Shown here: one piece after another, positions 1 to 9,143 of the stretch
Position numbering within the stretch: position 1 is the stretch's first letter
Layout: each line of letters begins with the position of its first letter
Source: Hyphomicrobiales bacterium
Lineage (GTDB): Bacteria; Pseudomonadota; Alphaproteobacteria; Rhizobiales; Rhizobiaceae
Assembly (NCBI GenBank): GCA_900472675.1
Contig: UCJA01000004.1
Coordinates: 138,578-202,577 of the forward strand
Direction of reading: 5' to 3'
DNA: 64,000 nucleotides
The notes under the pieces: model-generated
The model's input: the letters and a program-made list of their open reading frames with translations, nothing else
Told to the model about the DNA's origin: nothing
The model's database searches: none
Made by a program: the position numbers and the translations under genes

Positions 1-102
1 GATCGTTTGTGATTGACAGCCGTGGCGATCCTGCGTGATATCCGACACTGGGAGATGGCGGTCACTCGCCGCCGTGAGCCGAAATAGCTTGGGAGGAATG
101 CG
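1..102 (+). other. Upstream region of rhaD
   Basis: No gene start or complete gene is seen here; it is the 5' flank of the rhamnose genes and carries a strong ribosome binding site (GGGAGGA) just before the ATG at 103. In rhizobia the rhaDI genes are usually divergent from rhaR and the rhamnose transporter, so the promoter/operator probably lies here and to the left of the window; this is inference from gene order in relatives. Confidence 0.4.
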
Positions 103-2199
103 ATGTCGGGCCAAACCCGCCTTCTCGAAAACCGCTGGGATGATGCCTATGCCGCGACGCTCGATGAGCCGGGCAAGCTGCTCTACCGGTCCAATCTTCT
201 GGGTGCCGACAAGCGGATCACCAATTACGGCGGCGGCAATACCTCGGCCAAGGTCACGGAGACCGATCCGCTGACCGGCCAGCCGGTGCAGGTGCTGTGG
301 GTCAAGGGTTCGGGCGGCGACGTCGGAACGATCAAGCTCGACGGTTTCGCGACGCTCTACCAGGACAAGCTGGAGGCGCTGAAGGGTATCTACAAAGGCG
401 TCGAGGATGAGGACCGGATGGTCGGGTTCCTGCCCCACTGCACCTTCAACCTCAATCCGCGTGCGGCCTCCATCGATACGCCGCTGCATGGCTTCGTGCC
501 CTTCACGCATGTGGACCACATGCATCCGGACGCGATCATCGCCATTGCCGCCTCGAAGAATTCCCGCGAACTGACCCGGCAGATTTTTGGCGACGAGATC
601 GGCTGGCTGCCCTGGCGGCGTCCGGGCTTCCAGCTCGGGCTCGATCTCGGCGCCTTCGTCAAAGCCAACCCGCATGCCAAGGGCGTCGTTCTGGAAAGCC
701 ATGGCCTGTTCACCTGGGCCGACGATGCGAAGCAGTGCTACGAACTGACGCTCGAAATCATCAACAGGGCGATCGACTGGTTCGCAGAGGAGACGGAGGG
801 CAAGACCGTGTTCGGCGGTGCTGTCACCCGCAGCCTGCCACAGGCGGAGCGGCGGGCGATCGCTGCGCGGCTGATGCCGGAGATCCGCGGGCGCATCGGC
901 CGCGAGGAGCGCAAGCTCGGCCATTTCGACGACCAGGACGCGGTGCTCGAATTCGTCAACTCCAGCCAGCTGAAGCCGCTTGGCGCGCTCGGCACCTCCT
1001 GCCCCGATCATTTCCTGCGTACCAAGATCCGGCCGCTGATCCTTGATTTCGATCCCGCCTCGCCGGATGTGGATGCCGTGACCGGTGCGCTCGATCAGGC
1101 GCTCGAGGATTACCGGGCCGACTACAGCCGCTACTACGAGGCCTGCCGGCGCGACAATTCTCCGGCCATGCGCGATCCCAATCCGGTGATCTTCCTCATC
1201 CCCGGCGTCGGCATGTTCTCTTTTGCCCGCGACAAGGCGACCGCCCGGATCGCCGGCGAGTTCTACGTGAACGCCATCAACGTGATGCGCGGCGCCTCCA
1301 CGGTGTCGGAGTATCAGGGGCTGCCGGAGCAGGAGGCTTTCGACATCGAATACTGGCTGCTCGAGGAGGCCAAGCTGCAGCGCATGCCCAAGCCCAAGAG
1401 CCTCGCGGGGCGGGTGGCGCTCGTCACCGGCGGTGCCGGCGGCATCGGGCGCGCCACGGCGGCCCGGTTGATGGGCGAGGGCGCCTGCGTGGTGCTGGCC
1501 GATATCGACGGCGGCGCATTGGAGGAAACCAAGGCGGGGTTCGAAAAGAGCTTCGGCAAGGATGTCGTGCGCGGCGTGCTGCTCGACGTCACATCTGAGG
1601 AGGGCGTCACGGCTGCCTTTACCCAGGCCTGCCTGGAGTTCGGCGGCGTGGACATTCTGGTCTCGAACGCCGGCATCGCCTCGTCCGCACCGGTCGAGGA
1701 CACCACGCTCGAAATGTGGAACAGGAGCATGGACATTCTCTCGACCGGCTATTTCCTGGTGTCGCGGGAAGCCTTCCGGCTGTTCCGCCGGCAGAAGCTC
1801 GGCGGCAATGTGGTGTTCGTCGCGTCGAAGAACGGGCTTGCCTCGTCGCCCAACGCGTCGGCCTATTGCACGGCAAAGGCTGCCGAAATCCACCTGGCAC
1901 GGTGCCTGGCGCTGGAGGGGGCCGAGGCCGGCATCCGCGTCAATACGGTCAATCCGGATGCGGTGCTGCGCGGCTCGAAGATCTGGAACGGTGAGTGGCG
2001 GGAGCAGCGCGCGGCATCCTCGAAGATCGAGGTGACGGAGCTCGAGGAGCATTACCGCAAGCGCTCGATGCTGAAGCTCAACGTGCTGCCGGAAGACATC
2101 GCGGAGGCGATCTACTTCCTTGCATCCGACGCATCGGCCAAATCCACCGGCAACATCATCAACGTGGATGCCGGCAACGCGCAAAGTTTTACGCGCTGA
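103..2199 (+). CDS. rhaD: Bifunctional rhamnulose-1-phosphate aldolase/short-chain dehydrogenase
   Basis: A 698-residue two-domain enzyme. The N-terminal ~420 residues are a class II aldolase domain with a histidine-rich metal site (THVDHMHPDA) and a second His in VVLESHGLFTW. The C-terminal part is a short-chain dehydrogenase with a TGGAGGIG nucleotide-binding loop (about residues 443-450), an NAG motif and catalytic Tyr588/Lys592 (YCTAK). In this family the aldolase splits L-rhamnulose 1-phosphate to dihydroxyacetone phosphate and L-lactaldehyde, and the dehydrogenase is thought to process lactaldehyde. It is cytosolic. The length and fusion match the rhizobial/Bacillus RhaD type rather than the single-domain E. 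coli RhaD. The start is chosen for the GGGAGGA site 5 bases upstream. rhaI follows after a 280-base spacer carrying a palindromic repeat. Confidence 0.93.
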   Translation: MSGQTRLLENRWDDAYAATLDEPGKLLYRSNLLGADKRITNYGGGNTSAKVTETDPLTGQPVQVLWVKGSGGDVGTIKLDGFATLYQDKLEALKGIYKGVEDEDRMVGFLPHCTFNLNPRAASIDTPLHGFVPFTHVDHMHPDAIIAIAASKNSRELTRQIFGDEIGWLPWRRPGFQLGLDLGAFVKANPHAKGVVLESHGLFTWADDAKQCYELTLEIINRAIDWFAEETEGKTVFGGAVTRSLPQAERRAIAARLMPEIRGRIGREERKLGHFDDQDAVLEFVNSSQLKPLGALGTSCPDHFLRTKIRPLILDFDPASPDVDAVTGALDQALEDYRADYSRYYEACRRDNSPAMRDPNPVIFLIPGVGMFSFARDKATARIAGEFYVNAINVMRGASTVSEYQGLPEQEAFDIEYWLLEEAKLQRMPKPKSLAGRVALVTGGAGGIGRATAARLMGEGACVVLADIDGGALEETKAGFEKSFGKDVVRGVLLDVTSEEGVTAAFTQACLEFGGVDILVSNAGIASSAPVEDTTLEMWNRSMDILSTGYFLVSREAFRLFRRQKLGGNVVFVASKNGLASSPNASAYCTAKAAEIHLARCLALEGAEAGIRVNTVNPDAVLRGSKIWNGEWREQRAASSKIEVTELEEHYRKRSMLKLNVLPEDIAEAIYFLASDASAKSTGNIINVDAGNAQSFTR

Positions 2200-2232
2200 C
2201 GTGACGACGTAAGCGGGAATGCCATCTGGCTT

Positions 2233-2410
2233 ACCCCCCTCTGCCTTGCCAGGCATCTCCCCCTCAGGGGGGGAGATGGAAGGAAGCACACTCTTGAACC
2301 TTTCCTCCGTACCGCCTGCCGATAGGATGCGAAAAAGAAGGGGGCAGGATGCGAGCCGCGGGTCGATCTCCCCACTTGAGGGGGAGATGTCCGGCAGGAC
2401 AGAGGGGGGT
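2233..2410. repeat. RIME-like palindromic intergenic element
   Basis: The spacer between rhaD and rhaI contains two long complementary arms (about 2233-2279 and 2361-2410) around a ~80-base centre. The left arm reads CCCCCCTCTGCCTTGCC followed by CATCTCCCCCTCAGGGGG; the right arm is its imperfect complement, with GGGGGAGATG and CAGGACAGAGGGGGG. This composition is typical of the rhizobial intergenic mosaic elements and the spurious Pro/Ser/Arg-rich reading frames they create. It sits inside a presumed operon, so it would be transcribed into a large hairpin between the two cistrons. Confidence 0.8.
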
Positions 2411-2479
2411 GTCCGCGCAACGCTGAGGTATAAGACGGCGTATCCGTCGAAAAACGAACGGTCTACTTGGGAGGAACCA

Positions 2480-3772
2480 ATGACAGATCCGAAAATCGGC
2501 GACGATGTCATCGCTGCTGAAAACGACAGGCGCGCGCAGGCGCACCAATCCGACTACGAAGCACTGGGCGATAATCTTTCGCGTCGCGGCGTCGACATCG
2601 AGGCCATCACCGCCAAGATCTCGGCGTTCTTCGTAGCGGTGCCCTCCTGGGGCGTCGGCACGGGCGGTACCCGCTTTGCCCGCTTCCCCGGCGGCGGTGA
2701 GCCGCGCGGGATTTTCGACAAGCTCGACGACTGCAGCGTCGTCCACCAGCTGACCCGGGCGACGCCGACAGTCTCGCTGCACATTCCCTGGGACAAGGCC
2801 GATCCGAAGGAGTTGCGCGCCCAGGGCGATGCCCTGGGTCTCGGCTTCGATGCGATGAACTCGAACACGTTTTCCGATGCGCTCGGCCAGGCGCAGTCCT
2901 ACAAATACGGTTCGCTCAGCCACACGGATGCGGCGACGCGGGCGCAAGCTATCGAGCACAATCTCGAATGTATCGAGATCGGGGCGGCGATCGGCTCCAA
3001 GGCGCTGACCGTCTGGATCGGCGACGGCTCCAACTTCCCGGGTCAAAGCCATTTCACCCGCGCCTTCGAGCGCTACCTCGGTTCGATGGCGGAGATCTAC
3101 AAGGCGCTGCCTGAGGACTGGCGGCTGTTTTCCGAGCACAAGATGTACGAGCCGGCCTTCTATTCGACCGTCGTGCAGGACTGGGGCACCAATTACCTGA
3201 TCGCCCAGACGCTCGGACCGAAGGCCCAGTGCCTCGTCGATCTCGGACACCATGCGCCCAATACCAATATCGAGATGATCGTTGCCCGGCTGATCCAGTT
3301 CGGCAAGCTCGGCGGCTTCCACTTCAACGATTCGAAGTATGGCGACGACGATCTGGATGCCGGGGCGATCGATCCCTACCGTCTGTTCCTGGTGTTCAAC
3401 GAACTGGTCGATGCGGAGCGCCGCGGCGTGGAAGGTTTCCATCCGGCGCATATGATCGACCAGAGCCACAATGTGACGGACCCGATCGAAAGCCTGATCT
3501 CCAGTGCCAATGAAATCCGGCGGGCCTATGCGCAGGCGCTGCTGGTCGACCGCTCAGCACTCGACGGCTACCAGGACACGAACGATGCGCTGATGGCGTC
3601 GGAAACGCTGAAACGCGCCTATCGCACCGATGTGGAGCCGATTCTTGCCGAAGCGCGGCGAAGGGCGGGCGGGGCGATCGATCCGGTCGCGACCTATCGC
3701 GCCAGCGGCTATCGCACCCGGGTCACCATGGAGCGGCCGGCGTCGGTCAGCGGTGGCGGTGGGATCGTCTGA
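2480..3772 (+). CDS. rhaI: L-rhamnose isomerase
   Basis: A 430-residue cytosolic TIM-barrel isomerase that converts L-rhamnose to L-rhamnulose, the first step of the pathway completed by RhaD. Recognisable features are the HIPWDKADP segment, the metal-site region around FSEHKMYEPAF, DLGHHAPNTNIEM and the FHFNDSKYGDDDLD stretch near the C-terminal half, as in the Rhizobium/Pseudomonas-type rhamnose isomerases. The ATG at 2480 is preceded by TTGGGAGGAACC, a good ribosome site; a longer in-frame opening back to 2219 runs through the palindromic repeat and is not credible. The stop codon abuts the stop of the convergent regulator with no intervening base. Confidence 0.93.
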   Translation: MTDPKIGDDVIAAENDRRAQAHQSDYEALGDNLSRRGVDIEAITAKISAFFVAVPSWGVGTGGTRFARFPGGGEPRGIFDKLDDCSVVHQLTRATPTVSLHIPWDKADPKELRAQGDALGLGFDAMNSNTFSDALGQAQSYKYGSLSHTDAATRAQAIEHNLECIEIGAAIGSKALTVWIGDGSNFPGQSHFTRAFERYLGSMAEIYKALPEDWRLFSEHKMYEPAFYSTVVQDWGTNYLIAQTLGPKAQCLVDLGHHAPNTNIEMIVARLIQFGKLGGFHFNDSKYGDDDLDAGAIDPYRLFLVFNELVDAERRGVEGFHPAHMIDQSHNVTDPIESLISSANEIRRAYAQALLVDRSALDGYQDTNDALMASETLKRAYRTDVEPILAEARRRAGGAIDPVATYRASGYRTRVTMERPASVSGGGGIV

Positions 3773-4537
3773 TCAGGACGGGAGGAGATGGTCGAGCTGC
3801 TGCCCGGCGATCTCGATCGAGTTGATGATACGCACCTTGCCCACGTCGATGACGTGGCGCATGGCCGTTTCCGCCCTCAGCGGGTCGCGCGAGGCGATCG
3901 CATGGGCGATCCGCAGGTGGTTGCTCGCCACCTCGTCGATGGTTTCCGGCGAAGCGGCGGGTGACGACAGCTGGAAGGAAATGGCAAGCGCTGCCTCGAT
4001 CAGGGAGCTTGCCGAGCGCATGAAGGGATTTCCCGACATGCGGGCGATCGCCACATGGAATTCCAGATCCACCTGGGCGATCGAGCCTGCCGTATGGGCG
4101 AGGTCGTCGAACTTTGCGGCAATCGCATAGAGCGCCACGATATCGTCGCTGGTGGCGCGCACGGCGGCGGCCGCTGCGGCGGCCGGTTCAAGCGCCAGCC
4201 GGATCTCGGCCAGATGCTCGATGAACTCGGAGTCGAGGCCGGATTCGAAACGCCATCCCAGCACGTCCGGATCGAAGAAGTTCCAGCTCGAGCGGTCCAG
4301 CACGCGGGTGCCGACCTTGGCCTTGGCTTCCACCAGCCGCTTGGCCGACAGCGTCTTCATGGCTTCCCGAAGGACGGTGCGCGAGACGCCGAAGCGGGCC
4401 GACAGGTCCGTGTCGCCCGGCAGCAGCGAGCCTTCTGGAATGGTGCCGGAAACGATACCCCGACCGAGTTCAGCCACCACATGTGCGTGGTTGCTGCGGC
4501 GCTTGCGCCCACTGATCGTCGTTTCCAACAAACCCAA
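3773..4537 (-). CDS. GntR-family (FadR/FCD subgroup) transcriptional regulator
   Basis: A 254-residue DNA-binding protein. The winged helix-turn-helix spans about residues 15-80 (LSARFGVSRTVLREAMKTL is the recognition region) and an all-helical FCD ligand-binding domain follows (DLEFHVAIARMSGNP, with conserved Asp/His metal-site residues). It begins with TTG at 4537; GGAGG lies 6 bases upstream and overlaps the last codons of yjfF, whose stop is at 4539, so the two genes are translationally close and co-transcribed. Position at the end of the galactofuranose transporter operon suggests that it senses the imported sugar or a product and controls ytfQRT-yjfF; this is inference. Confidence 0.88.
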   Translation of the reverse strand: MGLLETTISGRKRRSNHAHVVAELGRGIVSGTIPEGSLLPGDTDLSARFGVSRTVLREAMKTLSAKRLVEAKAKVGTRVLDRSSWNFFDPDVLGWRFESGLDSEFIEHLAEIRLALEPAAAAAAAVRATSDDIVALYAIAAKFDDLAHTAGSIAQVDLEFHVAIARMSGNPFMRSASSLIEAALAISFQLSSPAASPETIDEVASNHLRIAHAIASRDPLRAETAMRHVIDVGKVRIINSIEIAGQQLDHLLPS

Positions 4538-4538
4538 A

Positions 4539-5525
4539 TCAAACCTCCTTCAGTCGGGCCTCGGCCAGACGTCGATCCGAATACCAGATGATACCGCGCT
4601 GCAATACGATGAAGACGAAGAGGAGGATACCGATCACGATCTTGGTCCACCATGACGACAGGGTGCCGTCGAAGACGATGTAGGTCTGGATCAGGCCCTG
4701 GATCATGATGCCGATGAAGGTCCCGGCCACCAGGCCGACGCCGCCGGTAAGCAGCGTGCCGCCGATGACCACGGCGGCGATGGCATCCAGCTCGACGCCG
4801 ACTGTCGCCAGCGAATAGCCGGAGGACGTATAGAGCGTATAGGCGATGCCGGCCAGACCCGACAGGAAGCCGGACAGGGCATAAATGCCGATCGTCGTGG
4901 GGCCAACGGGCACGCCCATCAGTTCGGCCGACTGCTGGTTGCCGCCGATCGCGTAGATATTGGCGCCGAAGCGGGTGCGGGCGGCGATAAAGGCGCCGAC
5001 AAGGAAGACCAGCAGCATCAGGAGGGCGAGCGCGGTCAGGCGGCCGCCGCCCGGAACGCGGAAGTAAAAGCCCTGGATGGCGTCGATCACCGGATGGGCG
5101 ATCGGCACGGATTGCGTCGAGATGAGGTAGGCGGCGCCGCGCGCGAGGAACATGCCGGCCAGCGTCACCACAAAGGGCGGTATGCCGAGATAGCGGATCA
5201 TCGCCCCCATGGCGCTTCCGAAGATGGTCGAGATGACCAGAACGGCAGCGAAGGCAACGAGCGGGTGGACGCCGAGCGAGCCGATCACCACCGCCACGAA
5301 GACGCTGGTAAAGGCAATGACGGAGCCGATCGACAGGTCGATGCCGCCCGACAGGATGACGAAGGTCATGCCGACTGCGGCGATGCCCAGGAAGGCGTTG
5401 TCCGTCAGGAGATTGCCGATCACCCGCGTCGACAGCATGTTCGGGTATTGCGTGACGCAGAGGATATAGGCGAGCACGAAGATGCCGAGCGTGGTGATGA
5501 AGGGAAGGTTGCGGGTGTGGATCAT
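4539..5525 (-). CDS. yjfF: Sugar ABC transporter permease, YjfF type
   Basis: A 328-residue inner-membrane permease of the RbsC/BPD_transp_2 family. About nine to ten hydrophobic segments are visible, starting with FITTLGIFVLAYILC, and the family signature GMTFVILSGGIDLSIGSV lies near residues 50-70. It is the second membrane subunit of a heterodimeric importer whose E. coli counterpart (YtfQRT-YjfF) takes up galactofuranose. It overlaps ytfT by four bases (ATGA), typical of coupled translation, and is followed directly by the regulator. Substrate is inferred from the four-gene architecture and binding-protein similarity; related furanose or pentose sugars are possible. Confidence 0.88.
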   Translation of the reverse strand: MIHTRNLPFITTLGIFVLAYILCVTQYPNMLSTRVIGNLLTDNAFLGIAAVGMTFVILSGGIDLSIGSVIAFTSVFVAVVIGSLGVHPLVAFAAVLVISTIFGSAMGAMIRYLGIPPFVVTLAGMFLARGAAYLISTQSVPIAHPVIDAIQGFYFRVPGGGRLTALALLMLLVFLVGAFIAARTRFGANIYAIGGNQQSAELMGVPVGPTTIGIYALSGFLSGLAGIAYTLYTSSGYSLATVGVELDAIAAVVIGGTLLTGGVGLVAGTFIGIMIQGLIQTYIVFDGTLSSWWTKIVIGILLFVFIVLQRGIIWYSDRRLAEARLKEV

Positions 5526-6559
5526 CGGGCCGCTCCTTCAGCCTTGCCGGGCAGGCGGTTCGGTGCTTGCTTCTGGGTCCGCAGGAAGCCGATCAGCGTC
5601 ATCACCGCCGGCGACTGCAGGGTGAGCACAATGATGATGATGACGGCCTTGATGATGAGGTTGAATTCCGGCGGGAAGCCCGAAACCAGAATGCCGGTGT
5701 TGATCGACTGGATGATCAGGGCGCCGATCAGCGAAGCGGTGATGGAGAAGCGGCCGCCGTTCAGCGATGTGCCGCCGATCACGACCGCGAGAATGGCGTC
5801 GAGCTCCAGCCAGAGGCCGGCGTTGTTGGCGTCGGCGCCGCGGATGTCGGCGGTGACGATCAGGCCGGCGACGGCCGCGCAGATGCCGGAGACGGCATAG
5901 ACGAAGAACAGAAGGAAGCGGGCGCGCACACCGGCAAGCGTTGCGGCGCGGCGGTTGATGCCGGTCGCCTCGATCAGGAAGCCGAGCGCCGTGCGACGCA
6001 CCACCAGGCCGATCACCAGGGCTGCGGCAATCCACAGGTAGATCGGAACCGGAATGCCACCGAGCGAGCCGGAGCCGAGGTTGGAGAAGGAATCGTTGTT
6101 GAAGGTGAGGATCGCGCCTTCGGTGATGAGCTGGGCGATCCCGCGTCCGGCGACCATCAGGATGAGCGTTGCGATGATCGGCTGGATGTCCAGGATGGCG
6201 ACCAGCATGCCATTCCACAGCCCGCAGAGCAGGCCAATGGCCAGCGAGACGAGCACGACCACCGGCAGCGGATAATCATTGGTGATGAGGGTTGCGGCAA
6301 CCGCGCCGCAAATGGCGATGACCGCGCCAATCGACAGGTCGATACCGCGGGTGGCGATGACCAGCGTCATGCCGATGGTCAGCAGCGCCACGGGTGCGGC
6401 ACGGACCAGGATGTCGATCAGGCTGCCGTAGACGCGACCGTTCTGGATCGAGATGGTCAGGAAGCCCGGCGCGACCGCGGTAATCATGCCAAGGATGATG
6501 ACCAGTGCGATGATCTGCGGTGCAAGGCGCCTGGCCTTGCGGACAAGGGTATTCATCAT
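5522..6559 (-). CDS. ytfT: Sugar ABC transporter permease, YtfT type
   Basis: A 345-residue integral membrane protein, partner of YjfF. It shows the same RbsC-family signature, GMTLVIATRGIDLSIGAV, at about residues 60-80, and GGTSLNGGRFSI near the C-terminal transmembrane pairs. The extended, charged C-terminus (residues after 320) is probably cytoplasmic. Two different permease genes with one ATPase gene is the diagnostic arrangement of the YtfQRT-YjfF system. It overlaps ytfR upstream by four bases and yjfF downstream by four bases, so the three genes form one translational unit. Confidence 0.88.
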   Translation of the reverse strand: MMNTLVRKARRLAPQIIALVIILGMITAVAPGFLTISIQNGRVYGSLIDILVRAAPVALLTIGMTLVIATRGIDLSIGAVIAICGAVAATLITNDYPLPVVVLVSLAIGLLCGLWNGMLVAILDIQPIIATLILMVAGRGIAQLITEGAILTFNNDSFSNLGSGSLGGIPVPIYLWIAAALVIGLVVRRTALGFLIEATGINRRAATLAGVRARFLLFFVYAVSGICAAVAGLIVTADIRGADANNAGLWLELDAILAVVIGGTSLNGGRFSITASLIGALIIQSINTGILVSGFPPEFNLIIKAVIIIIVLTLQSPAVMTLIGFLRTQKQAPNRLPGKAEGAAR

Positions 6560-8076
6560 GCGGCCTCCTCACGCGAGGCAAAGGCCTGCAGGATATTGTC
6601 GGTGGTGACCTGCTTGCCGACAAGCTCGGCCACATGGCGGCGGTCCGAGAGGACGATCACCCGGTGGGCAACGGCCGTCAGTTCCTCCAGTTCGGACGAT
6701 ATGACGACGAGCGACATGCCTTCTGCGCAGAGCCGTTCGATCATCTTCAGAATTTCCGCATGGGCGCCGATGTCGATGCCGCGGGTCGGTTCGTCGAGGA
6801 TGAGAAGGCGCGGCCCGGTCGCCAGCCAGCGCGCCAGAATAGCCTTCTGCTGGTTGCCGCCGGAGAGCAGTTTTATGGGCTTTTCGGTGCTTGCGGGGCG
6901 GATGTCGAGCGACTTGATGAAGCCTTCCGCCAGCGCCTGCTTGTCCTTGGCGGAAATCGGCTTGGCCCAGCCCTGCCGGGCCTGGAGCGCCAGCGCGATA
7001 TTGTCGGCCACGGAGAAATCGCCGATGATGCCGTCGGTCTTGCGCTCTTCAGGACAGAAACCGAAGCCGTGGGCGATGGCGCGTTCGGGCGAGGTCAGGC
7101 TGATCGGCTTGCCGTCGATGGTCGCGGTTCCGCTGTCGGCGCGATCGATGCCGAACATCAGGAAGGCGGTTTCGCTGCGGCCGGAGCCAAGCAGGCCGGC
7201 GATGCCGACCACTTCGCCCGGACGGACGGAAAGATCGAAGGGGGCGACGCTGCCGCGCTTGCCGTAGCCCTCGAAGCGGATCGGTGCCTCGCCGTCGGTA
7301 ACGGGCGTTTCTTCCGGCGCGTGGTGATCGCGGGTGATGTGCTGCAGTTCGCGCCCGAGCATCATGGAGATGAGCTCCAGCCGGGGCAGGTCGGCGAGAT
7401 CGCGGGTGCCGACGAGGCAGCCGTTGCGCAGCACCGTGACGCGATCGGCGACCGCATAGACCTGGTTCAGGAAGTGGGTGATGATGACGATGCCGAGGCC
7501 TTCGTCGCGCAACCGGCGCAGGACGGCAAACAGCGTTTCGACCTCGTTGGAATCAAGGCTCGCGGTCGGCTCGTCGAGGACCAGCACCTTGCCGGAGAGA
7601 TCGACGGCACGGGCGATCGCGATGATCTGGCGGATGGCCACCGAATAGGATGAGAGAAGCGCGTCGACGTCGATGTCGAGCCCGTAACGCGACAGCAGCG
7701 CCTGGGAGCGACGGCGCATTTCGCGCTTGTCGATCATTCCAAAGCGGGTCGGCTGGCGGCCGAGATAGAGGTTCTCCGCGACCGTCAGGTTCTCGAGAAG
7801 GTTGACCTCCTGGTAGACCGTGCCGATGCCGAGCTTTTGGGCGTCCGCGACGCTTGCGGGGGTGACTTCCGCGCCGTCCAGGTGGAGGGTTCCGCGGTCC
7901 CGGCTGTAGACGCCGGTCAGGATCTTGATGAGTGTGGACTTGCCTGCGCCGTTCTCTCCAAGGAGAGCGTGAATTTCGCCCCGTCCGAGCGTGAAGTCGA
8001 CGTTATCAAGTGCCGGTATGCCGAGGAAGGCCTTGCCGATGCCCCGGGCTTCCAGAAGGAGGTTGGAATCCGTCAT
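6556..8076 (-). CDS. ytfR: Sugar ABC transporter ATP-binding protein, YtfR type
   Basis: A 506-residue tandem ATPase of the carbohydrate-uptake type 2 family (RbsA/MglA-like). The first domain has Walker [10 protein letters not shown] at residues 40-48 and Walker [12 protein letters not shown], but its signature motif is degenerate (SSYSVAIRQI). The second domain has a clear LSGGNQQK signature and [13 protein letters not shown], but a weakened Walker A (GLLGSGRSE). This asymmetry is usual for the family. It powers import through YtfT/YjfF. The gene begins with ATG at 8076, 104 bases after the ytfQ stop, with an attenuator-like hairpin in the gap. Confidence 0.9.
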   Translation of the reverse strand: MTDSNLLLEARGIGKAFLGIPALDNVDFTLGRGEIHALLGENGAGKSTLIKILTGVYSRDRGTLHLDGAEVTPASVADAQKLGIGTVYQEVNLLENLTVAENLYLGRQPTRFGMIDKREMRRRSQALLSRYGLDIDVDALLSSYSVAIRQIIAIARAVDLSGKVLVLDEPTASLDSNEVETLFAVLRRLRDEGLGIVIITHFLNQVYAVADRVTVLRNGCLVGTRDLADLPRLELISMMLGRELQHITRDHHAPEETPVTDGEAPIRFEGYGKRGSVAPFDLSVRPGEVVGIAGLLGSGRSETAFLMFGIDRADSGTATIDGKPISLTSPERAIAHGFGFCPEERKTDGIIGDFSVADNIALALQARQGWAKPISAKDKQALAEGFIKSLDIRPASTEKPIKLLSGGNQQKAILARWLATGPRLLILDEPTRGIDIGAHAEILKMIERLCAEGMSLVVISSELEELTAVAHRVIVLSDRRHVAELVGKQVTTDNILQAFASREEAA

Positions 8077-8098
8077 GCTCTATGTCCCGCATCTGTTG

Positions 8099-8128
8099 AA
8101 AAACCGGAGCGACAAACGGCGCTCCGGT
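8099..8128 (-). terminator. Hairpin with T-run between ytfQ and ytfR (attenuator)
   Basis: Read on the minus strand, ACCGGAGC (8128-8121) and GCTCCGGT (8110-8103) form a perfect 8-bp stem around a 10-base loop, followed immediately by TTTTT. It lies just after the binding-protein gene and before the ATPase gene, where partial termination would give more binding protein than membrane components. Confidence 0.7.
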
Positions 8129-8180
8129 CGCAGTGGACGCCCGATCCTGGCTCGAAGCCGAAAGACCGGGCGGCGGGATA

Positions 8181-9143
8181 TCAGTAACCGAGGCCCTTCT
8201 TGGCTTCGTAGACCTTCTGCGGATCATCCTTCTGCGTGTACAGCTTGGATTCGGTCTGGATCCACTTCTTCGGTTCCTTCTTGTCCTTGAGGTAGGCTTC
8301 AAGGGCGTCGAAGGCAGGGCCTGCCATGTTCGGCGTCAGTTCGACCGTTGCGTTGGCTTCACCCTTCGCCATGGCCTGGAAGATGTCCGGAACGGCGTCG
8401 ATGGAGAGAACCTTGATGTCGGTCCCCGGCTTCAGGCCGGCTTCCTTGATCGCCTGGATCGCGCCGACAGCCATGTCGTCGTTGTGGGCGTAAACGGCGC
8501 AGATGTCCTTGCCGCCGCCTTCAGCCTTGATGAAGCTTTCCATGACTTCCTTACCCTTGGTGCGGGTGAAGTCACCGGTCTGCGAGCGAGCGATCTTGAT
8601 ATTGTCGTGACCGGCAATACCCTGTTCGAAGCCCTTCTTGCGGTTGATGGCAGGCGAGGAGCCCGTGGTGCCCTGGAGCTCGACGACCTTGCAAGGCTTG
8701 GTGCCGACTTCCTTGACGAGCCATTCGCCGGCGACCTTGCCTTCATAGACCGTGTCCGAGGTCACGGCAGTCAGGTAGAGGTCCTTCGGTGCATCGACTT
8801 CGCGGTCGAGAAGGATCACGGGGATCTTCTCTTCCTTGGCTTCCTTCAGCACGGCGTCCCAGCCGGTCGAAACGACCGGTGCGACCAGGATGGCATCAAC
8901 GCCCTGGGCGATGAAGCCACGGATGGCCTTGATCTGGTTTTCCTGCTTTTGCTGGGCGTCGGCAAACTTCAGAGTAATGCCGCGCTTTTCAGCCTGCTGC
9001 TTCGTGACCGTGGTTTCGGCAGCGCGCCAACCGGATTCAGATCCGATCTGCGAGAAGCCAACGGTCAGAGTTTTTGCGGAAACGCTTGAAGCCAAGCAGA
9101 GAGTGAGGGCAGCGGTAGCCGCTGCCGCGAGTGCTCGTTTCAT
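8181..9143 (-). CDS. ytfQ: Periplasmic sugar-binding protein, YtfQ type
   Basis: A 320-residue exported type I periplasmic binding protein. The first 23 residues form a signal peptide ending in SSVSA before KTLTVGFSQIG. The sequence around GSESGWRAAET, GFIAQGVDAILVAPV and VYAHNDDMAVGAIQA is typical of the galactofuranose-binding YtfQ family. It delivers sugar to YtfR-YtfT-YjfF. The start at 9143 is chosen because GGGAGG lies 7 bases upstream and it opens the signal peptide directly; a longer in-frame opening to 9269 has no such site. It is the first gene of the minus-strand operon and diverges from gguC. Confidence 0.92.
   Translation of the reverse strand: MKRALAAAATAALTLCLASSVSAKTLTVGFSQIGSESGWRAAETTVTKQQAEKRGITLKFADAQQKQENQIKAIRGFIAQGVDAILVAPVVSTGWDAVLKEAKEEKIPVILLDREVDAPKDLYLTAVTSDTVYEGKVAGEWLVKEVGTKPCKVVELQGTTGSSPAINRKKGFEQGIAGHDNIKIARSQTGDFTRTKGKEVMESFIKAEGGGKDICAVYAHNDDMAVGAIQAIKEAGLKPGTDIKVLSIDAVPDIFQAMAKGEANATVELTPNMAGPAFDALEAYLKDKKEPKKWIQTESKLYTQKDDPQKVYEAKKGLGY

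Noticed and set aside
2219..2479. 87-residue N-terminal extension of rhaI
   Set aside because: The extension is encoded by the palindromic repeat and lacks a ribosome site; ATG 2480 has a strong one and gives the normal family length.
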